Shown: positions 1 to 11,300 of the stretch, one piece after another | How positions within the stretch are numbered: position 1 is the stretch's first letter | Layout of the letters: each line of letters begins with the position of its first letter | Source of the DNA: Clostridia bacterium | GTDB taxonomy: Bacteria; Bacillota; Clostridia; Oscillospirales; Acutalibacteraceae | Length of the DNA: 44,413 nt | Direction: 5' to 3' | NCBI GenBank assembly: GCA_017414705.1 | Contig: JAFQKX010000077.1 | Coordinates: 1-44,413, forward strand | Program-made: the position numbers and the translations under genes | Notes under the pieces: model-generated | What the model was told of the DNA's origin: nothing | What the model saw: the letters and a program-made list of their open reading frames with translations, nothing else | The model's database searches: none

Positions 1-787
1 CACTCATACCCATCTTTTCTCCCAACTCGTCTGCGGTGGCTTCTCTGCCCAGCTCCTGCAACATCTGGCGGGAATAACGGCTGACCTTATGGATGGTCTC
101 GACCATATGAACGGGGATACGGATGGTACGCGCCTGATCGGCGATGGCACGGGTGATGGCCTGACGGATCCACCAGGTGGCGTAGGTGGAGAACTTAAAG
201 CCCTTGGTATAGTCGAATTTTTCAACTGCCTTAATGAGGCCGACGTTGCCCTCCTGGATCAGATCCAGAAAATGCATTCCGCGTCCGACGTACCGCTTGG
301 CACTGCTGACCACCAGACGCAGGTTGGCCTCTGCCAAACGCTGCTTGGCACCTTTGTCTCCGTCGGAGATGCGCTGTGCCAGCGCCAATTCCTCGTCGTT
401 GCTCAGCAGCGGCACGCGGCCGATCTCTTTGAGGTAAAGCTTGACGGGATCGTCCAACACCATGGCGTCCACGTTAAGGTTATTGAGATCATCCAGATTG
501 ACCTCCTCTGCCTTGAGCGCCTCTTCGCTGGGCTCGTCGAGCAGGTCAATATCAATCAGGCCGTCTTCCATATCCAGCTTTTCGATGTTGCCGTCCATGG
601 CAAATTCCTCAGCTTCCGCCTCCAGATCGGCCTCGGACTCTTCCTCGTCCAATTCATCCAGCTCGGCATCAAGCGCGGAAATCTGTGCGGCAATCTCCTT
701 GGGCGCTTGGGTCGCTGCAGTTTCCTCTGCGGCAGCGGCGGTGGTTTCCAGCAATTCTTCTGATTTCTTGGTTTTTTTGGTGCTCAT
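1..787 (-). CDS. rpoD: RNA polymerase primary sigma factor RpoD/SigA (C-terminus cut by window edge)
   Basis: This is the housekeeping sigma factor that directs RNA polymerase to -35/-10 promoters. The 262 codons present give a Lys-rich start, a long acidic stretch (about residues 35-105) and region 1.2 ([12 protein letters not shown]). Region 2 follows, with [32 protein letters not shown] and [20 protein letters not shown], then the start of region 3 ([11 protein letters not shown]). Regions 3 and 4 lie beyond base 1. The ATG overlaps the dnaG stop as ATGA (784-787), and the ribosome site AGAGGT lies inside the dnaG end, so the two are translationally coupled. The dnaG-rpoD order is the conserved macromolecular-synthesis arrangement of Firmicutes. 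The identification is secure. Confidence 0.97.
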   Translation of the reverse strand, partial: MSTKKTKKSEELLETTAAAAEETAATQAPKEIAAQISALDAELDELDEEESEADLEAEAEEFAMDGNIEKLDMEDGLIDIDLLDEPSEEALKAEEVNLDDLNNLNVDAMVLDDPVKLYLKEIGRVPLLSNDEELALAQRISDGDKGAKQRLAEANLRLVVSSAKRYVGRGMHFLDLIQEGNVGLIKAVEKFDYTKGFKFSTYATWWIRQAITRAIADQARTIRIPVHMVETIHKVSRYSRQMLQELGREATADELGEKMGMS

Positions 788-2568
788 TGATTTGTACCTC
801 TCGTTTTCTGCTCGCGCAGCGTCTGCATATAACGGCGCAATTCCTCATCCGTCATCTGCTCGCTGTCCGCCGGCGAGATCTTTTGTTTTTCTTCTTTTAT
901 AATACTGATGCAGGCTCTGCATTCATCCATGGTGTTAGCCCGCTCGCTGCCGCGCACCTGAATGTGCACGATGCGGCTGAGCTCCTCGGGCGTAAATTCG
1001 CCGCCGAAAAGCGTGACGTCGATTCCTCTGCCCTCCTGCTGGCGTTGCACCAAAACCTCGTAGATCTTGCGATTGAAGTCGGTGACGAACTCCTCGGGAG
1101 CAAGTTCCTTGCGCACCGCCGCGATGAAATCGGGATTGCGCAGCAGGACGCCGATCAAGCCTTCCTCGGCATTGGCGGCACGCGTATTGGCGGGACGTTG
1201 CGGATTGACGGGATCGGTGTTAGGCTTGGCCGTGATCTGCCGCTCCTGCTGCTCACGCCGCTGCTTTTGCTGCTTGTCGTAGGTGCGCTTGGCCTCTGCC
1301 AAGATGGCGTCCTTGGAAACGTGGTACTGTTCGGCAAGCTTGCCCGCGTAGACCTCCCGTTCAATGGGCGAGGTCAGGGTACCCAAGACGGCGGCGGCGC
1401 TTTGCAAAGCAGCCGTTCTGCCCTCGTTGGTGTTGTGATTTTGATGGCGAGTGGCTTTGTACAGACGGTATTCGGTATCGCTGCCCGCGCCGTCCAGCAA
1501 CGCACGAAAGCGCACCGCGCCGTCCTTTCCGTGAGATTTGATAAATTCATCGGGGTCCTTACCGTTGGGGATCTGCACCACCTTGACGTCCAAGCCCTCG
1601 TCCGAAAGCAGCTTGATGGCACGATCGGTGGCCTTTTGACCCGCCTCGTCGGCGTCCAGCGTCAGAATGATCTCCTGCGTGTAATTGTGCAGCAGTCTCG
1701 CCTGCTCGGCGGTCAGCGCGGTCCCCCACGCCGCAACGGCGTTATGAAAGCCTGCCTGATGCAGCATAACGACGTCCATACTTCCCTCGCAGAGGATCAG
1801 GCGGTTCTCGCCGCTTTTTTTGGCAAGGTTGAGGGCAAAAATGTTATGGCTCTTTTTATAGACCGGCGTATCGCTGGTATTGACGTATTTACCGCCCTTA
1901 TCCTCGGGGTCGATCTTACGGCAGCTGAAGGCGATGACGTTGCCGCGCAGGTCAATCAGCGGAAAGACCATACGGTTGCGGAATCGGTCAAAGACCCGAT
2001 TGCCCTCCCGCGCGGCGCTTGCAACACCGGCTGCCAGCAGTTCGTCATTATGATAGCCCTTGGAGCGCAGGTGGTTGGTCAGCTTGTCCCACGAATCCGG
2101 TGCATAGCCCAATCCAAAGCGACGAATGGTGGCGTCGGTGATCTGTCGGCCTTTCATATACTCGTAGCCGACCTTGCCCTGCGGGGACATCAGATAGGAA
2201 TGGAAAAATCGGGCGGATTCCCGATTGATCTCGTAGATTCGGCGGCGCAGCTTGGTCTGGGAATCGTCGACGCCGACCTCCGGCATAGTCATGCCGCTGC
2301 GTTCTGCCAACAACCGGACGGCTTCCATATAATCGAGATTTTCCATGCGCATGGTGAACGAGATCACATCGCCGCCCACGCCGCAGCCAAAGCAATAGAA
2401 GGAGCCGTTTTCGGGGTACAGCGTAAAAGACGGCGTTTTTTCATTATGAAACGGACACAACGCCTTGGGATTGCGTCCCGCGCGCTTGACGCTGACGTAG
2501 CGGTTGACGGTTTCTTCAATGGGATTCCTGCTTTTGAGCTCGGTCAAAAAATACTCGTCTAATCGCAT
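784..2568 (-). CDS. dnaG: DNA primase DnaG
   Basis: DnaG makes the RNA primers for chromosome replication together with DnaB helicase. The 594 residues match the family. The N-terminal CHC2 zinc site is C38, H41, C59 and C62. The TOPRIM catalytic core contains EGSMDV (E261) and LTLDADEAG (D305, D307). A basic, Gln-rich linker of about residues 415-450 leads to the C-terminal helicase-interaction domain. The start is supported by AAAGGAGGAG about 5 bases upstream. It lies about 44 bases after dgt and overlaps rpoD by 4 bases, which fits a dgt-dnaG-rpoD transcript. Nothing about it is abnormal. Confidence 0.97.
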   Translation of the reverse strand: MRLDEYFLTELKSRNPIEETVNRYVSVKRAGRNPKALCPFHNEKTPSFTLYPENGSFYCFGCGVGGDVISFTMRMENLDYMEAVRLLAERSGMTMPEVGVDDSQTKLRRRIYEINRESARFFHSYLMSPQGKVGYEYMKGRQITDATIRRFGLGYAPDSWDKLTNHLRSKGYHNDELLAAGVASAAREGNRVFDRFRNRMVFPLIDLRGNVIAFSCRKIDPEDKGGKYVNTSDTPVYKKSHNIFALNLAKKSGENRLILCEGSMDVVMLHQAGFHNAVAAWGTALTAEQARLLHNYTQEIILTLDADEAGQKATDRAIKLLSDEGLDVKVVQIPNGKDPDEFIKSHGKDGAVRFRALLDGAGSDTEYRLYKATRHQNHNTNEGRTAALQSAAAVLGTLTSPIEREVYAGKLAEQYHVSKDAILAEAKRTYDKQQKQRREQQERQITAKPNTDPVNPQRPANTRAANAEEGLIGVLLRNPDFIAAVRKELAPEEFVTDFNRKIYEVLVQRQQEGRGIDVTLFGGEFTPEELSRIVHIQVRGSERANTMDECRACISIIKEEKQKISPADSEQMTDEELRRYMQTLREQKTRGTNQ

Positions 2569-2612
2569 CCTGCTCCTCCTTTCGGTGAAATAAAACTTTG
2601 TTTCATGTAAGA

Positions 2613-3623
2613 TCAGTCTCTGCTCCAGGAATTGGGGACAAAGCGCTGAGAAAAGCTATGTACGGCATAGTCGTCGGTCATGCCGGCAGTGAAGTCGGCG
2701 GCGGCACGTTCAAGACCTTCGCTTTGCACCACAAAGCCAACATCCTTTTGCAGCTCCTCGGGATGCTGCAGGAAATAGTCGTAAAGCATATGGATCATGG
2801 TAACGGCCTTGTCTTCTTCGCCCTTTGCCTCGGGATTGGCATAGACGTTGGCGAACATAAACTCGTGCAGTTCCTCCACTGCCTCGGCAATCTCAGGCTG
2901 CAAGCAAATGGTATCGCTTTGCAGAGATGCAGTGACGGCGGAATTGACCATAATATTGACCCGCTCGCTTAAGCGTTGGCCAAATAAACGGCGCAGACGG
3001 ACGGGAATCTGATCCTGCCGCAGCACACCTGCGTGCTCGGCATCCTCGATATCGTGATTGATATAGGCGATACGGTCAGCAAAACGGACCACCCTGCCCT
3101 CCAGCGTCATGGCTTCCTTACCGCGGGTATGGCAGAGGATGCCGTCGCGCACCTCTTTGGTCAGATTGAGTCCGCGTCCGTTCTTTTCTAATTTTTCTAC
3201 CACGCGAACGCTTTGCTCATAGTGGCGAAAGCCACCCTCAATGCGGGCAGAAAGCGCACGCTCACCTGCATGTCCGAAGGGGGTATGTCCAAGGTCGTGA
3301 CCGAGTGCAATGGCTTCGGTCAGATCCTCGTTGAGCTGCAGAGCGCGCGAAATGGTGCGTGCGATCTGCGAAACCTCCAGCGTATGGGTGAGTCGGGTGC
3401 GGTAATGGTCGCCGCGCGGTGCCAAAAAGACCTGCGTTTTGTGCTTGAGACGGCGAAACGCCTTGCAATGCACAATGCGGTCGCGGTCGCGCTGAAACTC
3501 GGTGCGCAATGCATCCGGTTCCTCCGGCTTGTCACGCCCGAGCGTGTCGCTGCTGCAAACCGCGCGCGGGGACAAAAAGGTACGCTCTGCTTCTTCGATA
3601 CGGTTACGGATATCCGACTGCAT
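2613..3623 (-). CDS. dgt: dGTPase-like HD-domain deoxynucleoside triphosphohydrolase
   Basis: The protein has 336 residues and belongs to the dGTP triphosphohydrolase-like HD superfamily, which cleaves dNTPs to deoxynucleoside and tripolyphosphate. The metal-binding signature is visible: the RLTHTLEVSQIART block (H80) and GHDLGHTPFGHAGE (H109-D110, H113, H118). The N-terminal RDRDRIVHCKAFRRLKHKTQVF block is typical of the short Firmicute form. The ribosome site AGAGGTGA precedes the ATG. Its place just upstream of dnaG is conserved in Clostridia and fits nucleotide-pool control near replication. Substrate preference within the family cannot be read from the sequence. Confidence 0.92.
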   Translation of the reverse strand: MQSDIRNRIEEAERTFLSPRAVCSSDTLGRDKPEEPDALRTEFQRDRDRIVHCKAFRRLKHKTQVFLAPRGDHYRTRLTHTLEVSQIARTISRALQLNEDLTEAIALGHDLGHTPFGHAGERALSARIEGGFRHYEQSVRVVEKLEKNGRGLNLTKEVRDGILCHTRGKEAMTLEGRVVRFADRIAYINHDIEDAEHAGVLRQDQIPVRLRRLFGQRLSERVNIMVNSAVTASLQSDTICLQPEIAEAVEELHEFMFANVYANPEAKGEEDKAVTMIHMLYDYFLQHPEELQKDVGFVVQSEGLERAAADFTAGMTDDYAVHSFSQRFVPNSWSRD

Positions 3624-3662
3624 AGACTCACCTCTATATACTTTATACGGCGAAAAAAAGAA

Positions 3663-3712
3663 AAATCCTTTTTATTTTTTAAAAAAGTCGTATTTTTTAC
3701 GAAAAAGTTGTT
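3663..3712 (-). other. AT-rich spacer between yigZ and dgt with a weak hairpin
   Basis: The 109-base gap 3624-3732 is very A/T rich. On the minus strand a 5-bp stem (TCGTA/TACGA, loop of about 6) is followed by a T run, which may act as a weak terminator after yigZ. A clear dgt promoter was not found, although TATAAAGTATAT just upstream of the dgt ribosome site could serve as a -10 element. Confidence 0.3.
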
Positions 3713-3732
3713 TTTGCGCAAAGCTTATCAAT

Positions 3733-4344
3733 TTAAAAGGGCAAAAAGCCGTCCTTGAGCTTGGCGGTGCAAACACAACCTGCGGTCTTGTCGGCCAACG
3801 CACGCAAAAACGGTTGCTGCCGCTGCTGCGGCAAAAAGAATTGCAGAATCACCTGTGTTTCAAATGCGCTGTCGGTGATCTTACCTTCGGCAGAGATCAA
3901 CGCCGCCACCGTATTATAAAGGAAATAGTCGCACGACAGCGTAAAATAGCTGCCGTAGGTCATGGTGACGGTTCCTGCAGCCTCAAGTCCGAGCCTGGCA
4001 GCGGTGGAATAGGCACGCACCAAGCCGCCCGTTCCAAGCAAGACTCCACCGAAATACCGCGTGACCACGACGACGAGGTCGGTCACATCGGCACCCGTGA
4101 GCACCTCCATGGTCGGAGCACCTGCCGTTGACTGCGGTTCGCCGTCGTCGCTGCAGCGCGCGCAGCCGTTATGCAGACGGTAGGCAAAAACGTTGTGACG
4201 GGCGTCCCAATGCTTTTTCCGGATCTGCTCGATAAAATCCAACGCCTGCTGCTCGGTACTGACGGGGCAAACGTACGCCAAAAATCGCGAACGCTTTTCG
4301 GTAAACTCCGCCTGTGCCTCGCGGGCAACGGTACGGTAATCCAT
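3733..4344 (-). CDS. YigZ/IMPACT family protein
   Basis: About 203 residues with the UPF0029 N-terminal domain: the KSRFLAYVCPVSTEQQALDFIEQIRKKHWDARHNVFAYRL block, then CSDDGEPQSTAGAP, then VVVVTRYFGGVLLGTGGLVRAYSTAA. The C-terminal domain is small. Family members resemble the eukaryotic translational regulator IMPACT, and their bacterial role is not settled. An in-frame GTG sits one codon upstream (4347). Because AAGGAG lies about 9 bases from that GTG and 12 from the ATG, the GTG could be the true start. The gene lies between rpmE and dgt on the same strand. Confidence 0.9.
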   Translation of the reverse strand: MDYRTVAREAQAEFTEKRSRFLAYVCPVSTEQQALDFIEQIRKKHWDARHNVFAYRLHNGCARCSDDGEPQSTAGAPTMEVLTGADVTDLVVVVTRYFGGVLLGTGGLVRAYSTAARLGLEAAGTVTMTYGSYFTLSCDYFLYNTVAALISAEGKITDSAFETQVILQFFLPQQRQQPFLRALADKTAGCVCTAKLKDGFLPF

Positions 4345-4388
4345 CACAGCCGTGCTCTCCTTTCAAAATTTCGGCAACAACGCGAACA

Positions 4389-4411
4389 AAGGCGACGCAT
4401 CGCGTCGCCTT
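4389..4411 (-). terminator. Hairpin after rpmE
   Basis: A perfect 10-bp inverted repeat AAGGCGACGC/GCGTCGCCTT with a 3-base loop lies between the rpmE stop and yigZ. On the minus strand it is followed by TGTT rather than a long T run, so it is either a modest terminator or an attenuating hairpin. Confidence 0.6.
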
Positions 4412-4426
4412 GTAAGTTGCGCACAA

Positions 4427-4630
4427 TTACTTGCTGAGACCAAAGCGCTTGTTGAAACGATCAACGCGTCCGCCGGTATCAACGAGCTTCTGACGGCCCG
4501 TGAAAAACGGATGGCACTTGGAGCAGATGTCCACGCGAAGTTCCTTCTTGGTGGAGCGAGTCTCAAACTCGTTGCCGCATGCACACTTTACAGTGGCTAC
4601 CTCATAGTTGGGATGAATTCCTTGCTTCAT
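4427..4630 (-). CDS. rpmE: 50S ribosomal protein L31 (zinc-binding type)
   Basis: This 67-residue large-subunit ribosomal protein starts [10 protein letters not shown]. It keeps the zinc-ligand cysteines C16, C18, C36 and C39, so it is the zinc-containing form rather than the zinc-independent paralogue made under zinc starvation. The conserved [20 protein letters not shown] block is present. The ATG at 4630 was chosen because AGAGGTGA lies just upstream and family members begin with MKxGIHP. The gene has its own promoter in the gap before addA. Confidence 0.96.
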   Translation of the reverse strand: MKQGIHPNYEVATVKCACGNEFETRSTKKELRVDICSKCHPFFTGRQKLVDTGGRVDRFNKRFGLSK

Positions 4631-4696
4631 TCCTGTCACCTCTTTCGGCCTGGTTATCGTCAAACGGGTTACCCCGCTTTTTAGTCAGCACATGGA

Positions 4697-4725
4697 ATCA
4701 TAACATACTTTTTTTCAAAATGCAA
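4697..4725 (-). promoter_or_regulatory. Promoter of rpmE
   Basis: Minus-strand -35 TTGCAT (4720-4725) and -10 TATGAT (4697-4702) are separated by exactly 17 bases, upstream of the rpmE ribosome site. Confidence 0.7.
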
Positions 4726-4739
4726 GCATTTTTTCAATT

Positions 4740-7700
4740 TTATACGCAGATTTCTTGTCCTAACCACAAAGAATACAGTACTTTTTGCTTGATCGGGCAG
4801 CCCAGAACGCCGCAAAGCGCCTGAGAATAGACCTCCAACTGCTGCTGATACCGCTCGCGCAGGATCTCGATATCCTGCACACGGTCGGTCTTATAATCCA
4901 GGATCACAGCGCCGTCCTCCTCCAAAAAGACACAGTCTGCGATGCCCTGAATGACCACCGTTTCCGCACGGCAGGATTCCGGCAGATCGGGCTGCACCTG
5001 TGTGGCGGGCAGCTCGCTCATAAAGCGCATTTCGCGCAGAACCTTTTTGCTCTGTGACAGACGGCGGAAGATATCGGATGCAAAGAATTGCCGCAATTTG
5101 GCAACGTCCAGACACTCCGCCTGCTTCTGCGAAAGATATTTTCCCGCGGCGAGGCGGTCGATCTCGGCTTGCAGGTCGACGGCGGCAGCGGCAAAATCGG
5201 CATTTTCCAAAAACTGATGCATAGCAGTACCGCGTTGGGCAGGCGTCAGTCCGCCGCGCGAGACAAAGGCAGGCTGCGCATTACACTCGGTTTGCCTTTG
5301 CGTATGCTTTTCGGTCAGTTGGGTAACCGCCATTTTAGAGGCGATGCCCTCCAACGCGCTGTACGGATATTGCCACGCAAAATTTTGTTGCAGCAATTCG
5401 GCAAGCTGCTCGTCAGGCTGCGGATCAGGTATTTTCTGTTGCGGTTGCAAGGAAATCTTTAACGGACTGCTATCTGAAACGAACACACTCAAGCAACTGG
5501 AGTCAAGCATCTCGTACGCAGAATACGGCGCATCGTAGTACTCTGCATCACGCAGAGAGCTCGCATCAGGATGCATTGTAGCATCCGTCAGAAGCCATCG
5601 GCTCCAAGAATGAGCATGCAGAATATCCAAATCAGGAATGATTGCTTGATCCTTATACACAATCGGATAGGTGGAAATATTGGCTAAAAGATGTCTCTTC
5701 TTTTTTGAAAAATCCTGTTCACCGATCACGAAGATTAACTTTTCTTTTGCACGGGTGGCGGCGACGTAGAAGGTGCGCAATTCCTCTGCAACGGCTTCGT
5801 TTTTGGCCAACATATTGATATACTCGTACATCCGCGTCTTTTGCTTGGTTCGGCGTGCTGCATCGTAATGCAGCAGCCCGAGCCCCGCGTGCAGATCACA
5901 CAGGCAGGAGCTGCTGCGCCCCTGTCGGGTGAAGTCGTGGTTGAGGTCGGCCAAAAAACAGATGGGAAACTCCAGACCCTTGGAGCCGTGCACCGTCATG
6001 ATGCGCACCGCACCCTCACCGCTGCCGACACTGGCAGGGGCCTTAAAAGAATCGGCGTGTTGGGTGAGCAGCTGCAGAAAGCCGGAGAGCTCTCCTCCGT
6101 TTTGGGCGTACTGCTCGGCAATACGGATGAGATCGTACAGGGCGGCAACCTCGTCGGCACCGTTTTCTCCCGCCAACACGGCGGCTTCAAATCCGGTCTG
6201 CTCGAGCATCTCACGCAGCAGCTCGGGCAGGCTCTTGCCGGCGGCAAGGGTGCGCAGGCTGTGCAGCTTTTGCAAAAAGCGTTGGCAGGCTGCATTGTCC
6301 TGCGCGGCAGCACGGCAGATGGTGTCGTACAGTCCCACCCAACGCTGATCGGCGCGCAACAATGCCAACTCATCGGGAGAAAAGCCAAAGATGGGCGACA
6401 GCAGCACCGCCAGCAGCGCAATATCGTCGTGCGGATTTTGGATGACCCGCAGCAGCGAGCAAACACGCGAAACGGCGGGAACCTCCATCAGATTCTGTGC
6501 CGCATCGGTCCAAACGGGGATCCCGCGGCGACGCAAAGCATCGGCATATTCTGCCATATGGGTACGAAACCGCAGCAAAATGGCGATCTCTCCGTAACGG
6601 GCAGGGCGCAAAAGACTTAGGGAAGTAGCATGCTTTTGTTCCGCCTCATTCATGGTAACACTAGGGTGAGCGCAAAGATGCTCGATCTCCTCAGCAATAT
6701 ATTCTGCCTCCGCCTCAACATCGGTTTGCTCGTCGGCGTGTTGCACTACATGCAGCTGCACATCCCCATCGTCCTCATAGAAATGATTCTTTGCATCCAA
6801 CTCCTGATCTGAATCATATCGGATTCCTGCAGTCTCTTTTTTCATGAGCATATAAAAGAGATTGTTAATAAAATCGCAAATCACCTCACCGGAGCGGAAG
6901 TTACCCGACAATACCACAACGCCGTCGGTTTGACCGTCCCGATAAGGCGGCAAGGTCTCGGCTCGGCGCAGAAAATTGGCGGGATCCGACAGACGGAAGC
7001 GATAGATGCACTGCTTGACGTCTCCCACCGTGAAAAAGTTTTTCCCTTTTCCGGAGAGGATCTCAAAAATCTCGTTTTGCAGATCGTTGACGTCCTGATA
7101 CTCGTCCACCATGACCTCAGCATAGCGGGCGCTGATCTGCTTGCCGATCTCCGACGGCTCGGTAACGCCGTTTTGGCGCACCGTCAGCAGCTGCAGGGCT
7201 GCCAATTCGATATCGGCAAATTCGAACTGCCGCACCTCGGCTTTTTTCTCCCAAAGCTTGAGGCGGAACAGCTCGACGGCTTCCATGAATTTTTCTACCG
7301 TAGGTGCCAGACGCTGCTGCTCCTCGATGGCTGCTGCCAGCGGCAGGCAGAAAATTGAACGCAGCTCCTTTTGATCGGTCTTAACGGCATTGGCTACCGC
7401 GCGAAGCACCTCATACTCTTCATCGTCGCATGCTTTGGTGGTGGTTCTGTCGCAGCAGGGCTTATCCCCGCGGTCACATAGCAAGGAATAGCAGGCATCC
7501 CAATCGTTATCCTTGATTTTCGTTTGCAGATGGGTATAGAAGGTCTGATCTTCCAAAATAGGCTCTTGAAAGATTTTTTCGCAGACCTCATCAAACTCGT
7601 TTGAAAGTATCTCATTCCCTCGATACAGACGGTCGAGTGCATCCTGCACCAGATCGGCGCCGCGCTGCAGCAAGGCGGGAAACCAAAGCGTTTGGGCAGC

Positions 7701-8309
7701 ATCCTTTTGGCGATACTGCGCGCAGACCTGCTGCATCCACTCACGCGGGTACGGCAGAGCGCTCAAATAGGTATGCATTTCCAGCAGGACCTCGCCGAAT
7801 TTTCGGTCTCCGCCGCCGCAGGTGATCTGTTCGACCATTCGGTTAAACTCGGCATCCTGCGTCTGGCTGTAATAGGAAAAGGTCTCGTCTATCGCCTGCT
7901 GCAGCATACTGTTCATGACGGCCGGATCGGCGGTACGAAAATCTGCAGGCAGGTCGGTACTCTCGAAATATTCGCGCACCAAGGAAGCACAGAAGGAGTC
8001 GATGGTGGTGATATCGGCACGCTCCAGTAAGGTGCGCTGACGCAGCAACGCCACCGGCATATTCTGCTTGACGATTTCTTTTTCCAGTCGGTCGCTGATG
8101 CGGTTTTTCATTTCAGCGGCCGCCGCCTTGGTGAAGGTAACGATGAGCATTCGGTCGGCGTCAATGGGGTCTTTTCCGGTAATGCGGTCGATGACTCGTT
8201 CGGCCAAAACGAAGGTTTTTCCGCTGCCTGCCGCTGCCGAGACCAGCACGTTTCCGCGCGCTTCAACGGCTTGCTTTTGCTGCGGGGTCAGGGTGCGTTC
8301 TTCAGCCAT
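4740..8309 (-). CDS. addA: ATP-dependent helicase/nuclease subunit A (AddA)
   Basis: AddA is the UvrD-type 3'-5' helicase and nuclease subunit of AddAB, which resects double-strand breaks for RecA loading. The 1189 residues match the family. Visible motifs are the Q motif/Walker A (LTPQQKQAVEARG then AAAGSGKTFVLAER), Walker B (MVDEYQDVND), motif IV-like VLSGNFRSGEVICDF, motif V (VHGSKGLEFPICFL), motif VI (RTFYVAATRAKEKL) and the C-terminal RecB-type nuclease motif AVILDYKTDR. The start has GGAGGAA 8 bases upstream and overlaps the addB end by 8 bases, so translation is coupled. Confidence 0.96.
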   Translation of the reverse strand: MAEERTLTPQQKQAVEARGNVLVSAAAGSGKTFVLAERVIDRITGKDPIDADRMLIVTFTKAAAAEMKNRISDRLEKEIVKQNMPVALLRQRTLLERADITTIDSFCASLVREYFESTDLPADFRTADPAVMNSMLQQAIDETFSYYSQTQDAEFNRMVEQITCGGGDRKFGEVLLEMHTYLSALPYPREWMQQVCAQYRQKDAAQTLWFPALLQRGADLVQDALDRLYRGNEILSNEFDEVCEKIFQEPILEDQTFYTHLQTKIKDNDWDACYSLLCDRGDKPCCDRTTTKACDDEEYEVLRAVANAVKTDQKELRSIFCLPLAAAIEEQQRLAPTVEKFMEAVELFRLKLWEKKAEVRQFEFADIELAALQLLTVRQNGVTEPSEIGKQISARYAEVMVDEYQDVNDLQNEIFEILSGKGKNFFTVGDVKQCIYRFRLSDPANFLRRAETLPPYRDGQTDGVVVLSGNFRSGEVICDFINNLFYMLMKKETAGIRYDSDQELDAKNHFYEDDGDVQLHVVQHADEQTDVEAEAEYIAEEIEHLCAHPSVTMNEAEQKHATSLSLLRPARYGEIAILLRFRTHMAEYADALRRRGIPVWTDAAQNLMEVPAVSRVCSLLRVIQNPHDDIALLAVLLSPIFGFSPDELALLRADQRWVGLYDTICRAAAQDNAACQRFLQKLHSLRTLAAGKSLPELLREMLEQTGFEAAVLAGENGADEVAALYDLIRIAEQYAQNGGELSGFLQLLTQHADSFKAPASVGSGEGAVRIMTVHGSKGLEFPICFLADLNHDFTRQGRSSSCLCDLHAGLGLLHYDAARRTKQKTRMYEYINMLAKNEAVAEELRTFYVAATRAKEKLIFVIGEQDFSKKKRHLLANISTYPIVYKDQAIIPDLDILHAHSWSRWLLTDATMHPDASSLRDAEYYDAPYSAYEMLDSSCLSVFVSDSSPLKISLQPQQKIPDPQPDEQLAELLQQNFAWQYPYSALEGIASKMAVTQLTEKHTQRQTECNAQPAFVSRGGLTPAQRGTAMHQFLENADFAAAAVDLQAEIDRLAAGKYLSQKQAECLDVAKLRQFFASDIFRRLSQSKKVLREMRFMSELPATQVQPDLPESCRAETVVIQGIADCVFLEEDGAVILDYKTDRVQDIEILRERYQQQLEVYSQALCGVLGCPIKQKVLYSLWLGQEICV

Positions 8310-11300
8310 GGCAGGATTCCTCCGTTTCTGTCAGTTGTGCAAACTTACGCGATGCGGTCTTTCGGTGCGGGCGGTCGGAGCGGATGGTGCAGACTGCGCG
8401 GTAATCACAGTACTCACAGCCGGTATGCTCGGCTCCGTCCAACGGATCGACGGCAATATTGCCGCCTTTGATCTGCCGTCCCATATCGGTCAGCAGGGTC
8501 TCAATGCGCTGCTCCAGTGCCTGCATAACGGCACGACCGACCACGGTATCGCTTTTACGCAGCTTTCCCATTGAGGTATAGGAGACCGGCAGGAACTCCT
8601 CGGCAGCAAGGCCGCCCAAGGCATTGAGCACCACCGAATCATCCAACAGCAGTCCGTTCATACGAAGCTGCTTACAATGCTCGCGACGCACCGCTTGATC
8701 GTCGGCTCCGTACGGGACGGCTACCGTTTCCTTACGTGCGGGCAGGTATAACAGTCCTGCGGGAATGACCTGCTTGGCGTCAAAATATTCTGCAGCACCG
8801 CGGCGCAGCGCAAACAGATAGCAAAGCATCTGCAGACTGAGTCCCTCATAAACGTCGCCTGCACGCAGATTTTTCAGTCCGGTCTTGTAATCGATAATAC
8901 GCACGTATGCGTTATCGTTTTGACGGAAGATGTCCACGCGATCAACGATGCCGCTGACCGAAAGGGTGCTGCCGTCAGGCAGCGGCAGGTGCATGGGCGG
9001 AACCGCTGCCGACATACTGTCCGAAATCTCAAGCTCACAGTCGGAGGTCTCAAACTTGCTGATCGCCAACTCCTGCGCCATATGATCGCTGACGTTATGG
9101 AGCATAGAGCGCGTATCGGCAAGGTCGCGGTAAAAACGCAGAGATTTGCCTTGCACGCCGCCCATCGCCTTTTGCAGATATTCCTGCAACAGGCGGTCGA
9201 TCTCTTGCTCGCGCTGTTGCGAGGTGAGGGCGGCAAACGCCTTGGATCCGCGCTCAGAGATCAATTTTTCAAACACGTAATGTACCAAGGTACCGCGCTG
9301 CTGTGCATCCAGCGATGCGCTGACGCTGCGGCGCACCGACAGTCCGTATCCGCAGAAATAGCGGAAGGGACAGGTGAAGAAATTTTCCACCGCGGTGGGA
9401 GACAGACGAAGGTCGCCTGCGTACAGTCTTTGTGCCGCTGTCTCGGACAGAGCAGACGGCAAGCCATGCACGCTGCTCTCCACCGGAGATAACAGCTGCT
9501 CGTGTCCGTCCTTTTGCAATGCAAGGCGAACCGACTGCCCCAACACGGTCTGTCGATTGGCGGCGTATGCCTGAACGCCGACGGCGGGGGTACAGATCCA
9601 TTCCTTGGCGGCATCGGTCTGCAGTGCGGCGGCGCGCTGCTGCAGATCACTGAAGGAGTGCTCCTTCAGAGCGGGTAAAATCGTTTTCAGATCGGTCACG
9701 ATGCGGGAGGGATACGCCACGGTGCCGTCGGGCGCAGTCTCACCGTAGATGACCATCAGCTGCTCAGAGGCAGAGCAGACGGCGGTATATGCCAAAAAGT
9801 CCTCTTCCACGGTTCCTTCTTTGACATGATCGGGTAACGCCAGACCGCGGGCAGACAAAACCTCCCGCTCACGCAACGTCAGCAGGCCGGTTTCCTTGCA
9901 AACGGCCGGAAAAATACCTTGGTTGGCACCGACGATCACGACGGCGCGCGGGGCAGCGGGACGCATACGCTCGGCAGTACCGACTGTGACCTCGTCAATT
10001 CCCTGCGGCACGCTGCCGACCGTGGCGGTGGTGCTGATGAGTTCAAACACCTCGCGATATTCCTGCAGTGTGATCTCTTCCGGCAGCGCCACCGCAAGCT
10101 GATCGAGCAGCTGCATAACAGCACCCCAGGTATCAATGGCGGTTTGTGCGGCGTTGGCATCGCCCTGCTCCCGCAGCTTGTCCGCGGTAGCGGTAACTGC
10201 CTGCGGGATCTGCGTGGTCTTGAGAGCATCGTATAAGGCTTTGGAATAGGTCAGTCCCGTACCGTTGCCTGAGAGCGCATTGACGTACGGGGTAAAAAAG
10301 GCCACCATTTGTTGGCGGATCTCATTGAGCTTTTGCAGCTTTTGGGCATCGCGCTCGCGCAATTCAGGGGCGAAGCCTGCGGGGTTTTGATCCCATTCGC
10401 GGTGCCAACTTTCCTTGCCAAGCTCCCACAGATGCATATAATCCTGTGCGGCGGCAATATCATCGTATTCGACGGGGCTGAAGCCGCAACGCAGCGCGGC
10501 AAACAAGGCATCGGGACGGCGGTTGGATACAAAGGAAAGCATCGACAAACAAAATCGAACCAATGCAGTCTGATCCAGCGCGACGCGCTGATCGCTGAAG
10601 CACGGAATACGGTACCGTTTCAGGACGGCGGCGACCTCCTTGGCATGCAGACTGTCGCGCGTAATGACGGCGATCTCCTGATAGCGCAGACCTTGGTCGC
10701 GCACCAAGGAAAGAATGCGCTGTGCCGCGAGTTGCGCCTGACGGCGCAGGTCCGGTGCCTTCCACAGCTCCACCCCTTGGGTTTCCTGTGTCGATTGCGG
10801 GGCGGTGGGGCGCAAAATACCGCTTTCAACGAAACGCAACGCTTCGCTTTGATAACGGTGCGGGGTATCCAGATGTACGATCGGGGCAACGCCGACGCCG
10901 TTTTGTGCAGCCATCTGCAAAAGCCTGCGCGCGGTGGCGGAAACGTTGGAGAACAGATCTACCCCGCTGTAACGGTCTTCAATACTATCACAGGACAGCG
11001 TAATATAGACCTCCTGCGCTTGGGAAAGGATCTGCTCAAGCAAGCAAAACTGCTGCCCCGTAAAGCCCTTGAAGGAATCCAAGGCAACGGTACGTCCTTG
11101 AAAGAACGAATGACTTCGAAGCAATTCACAAGCGCGGGTGAGATCGTCCTGCGGATCGGCAGCGGTGTCGCCCAGCAGGGCATCGTACGCGCCGAGCAGC
11201 AGACTGAGCTCCTGCGCCTTTGCCTGCAAAGCAGGCTGTGCATCTGCCGCAGCGGCACGCAGCTGCTCGGGTGTGACGGCGCTGCGCTTGCATTCGGTGG

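Noticed and set aside
685-2562. Long plus-strand open frame opposite dnaG (over 600 codons)
   Set aside because: It is the complement of a fully supported dnaG. Its translation shows no domain and low-complexity Leu/Gly stretches, and no ribosome site fits. High G/C third positions produce such antisense frames.
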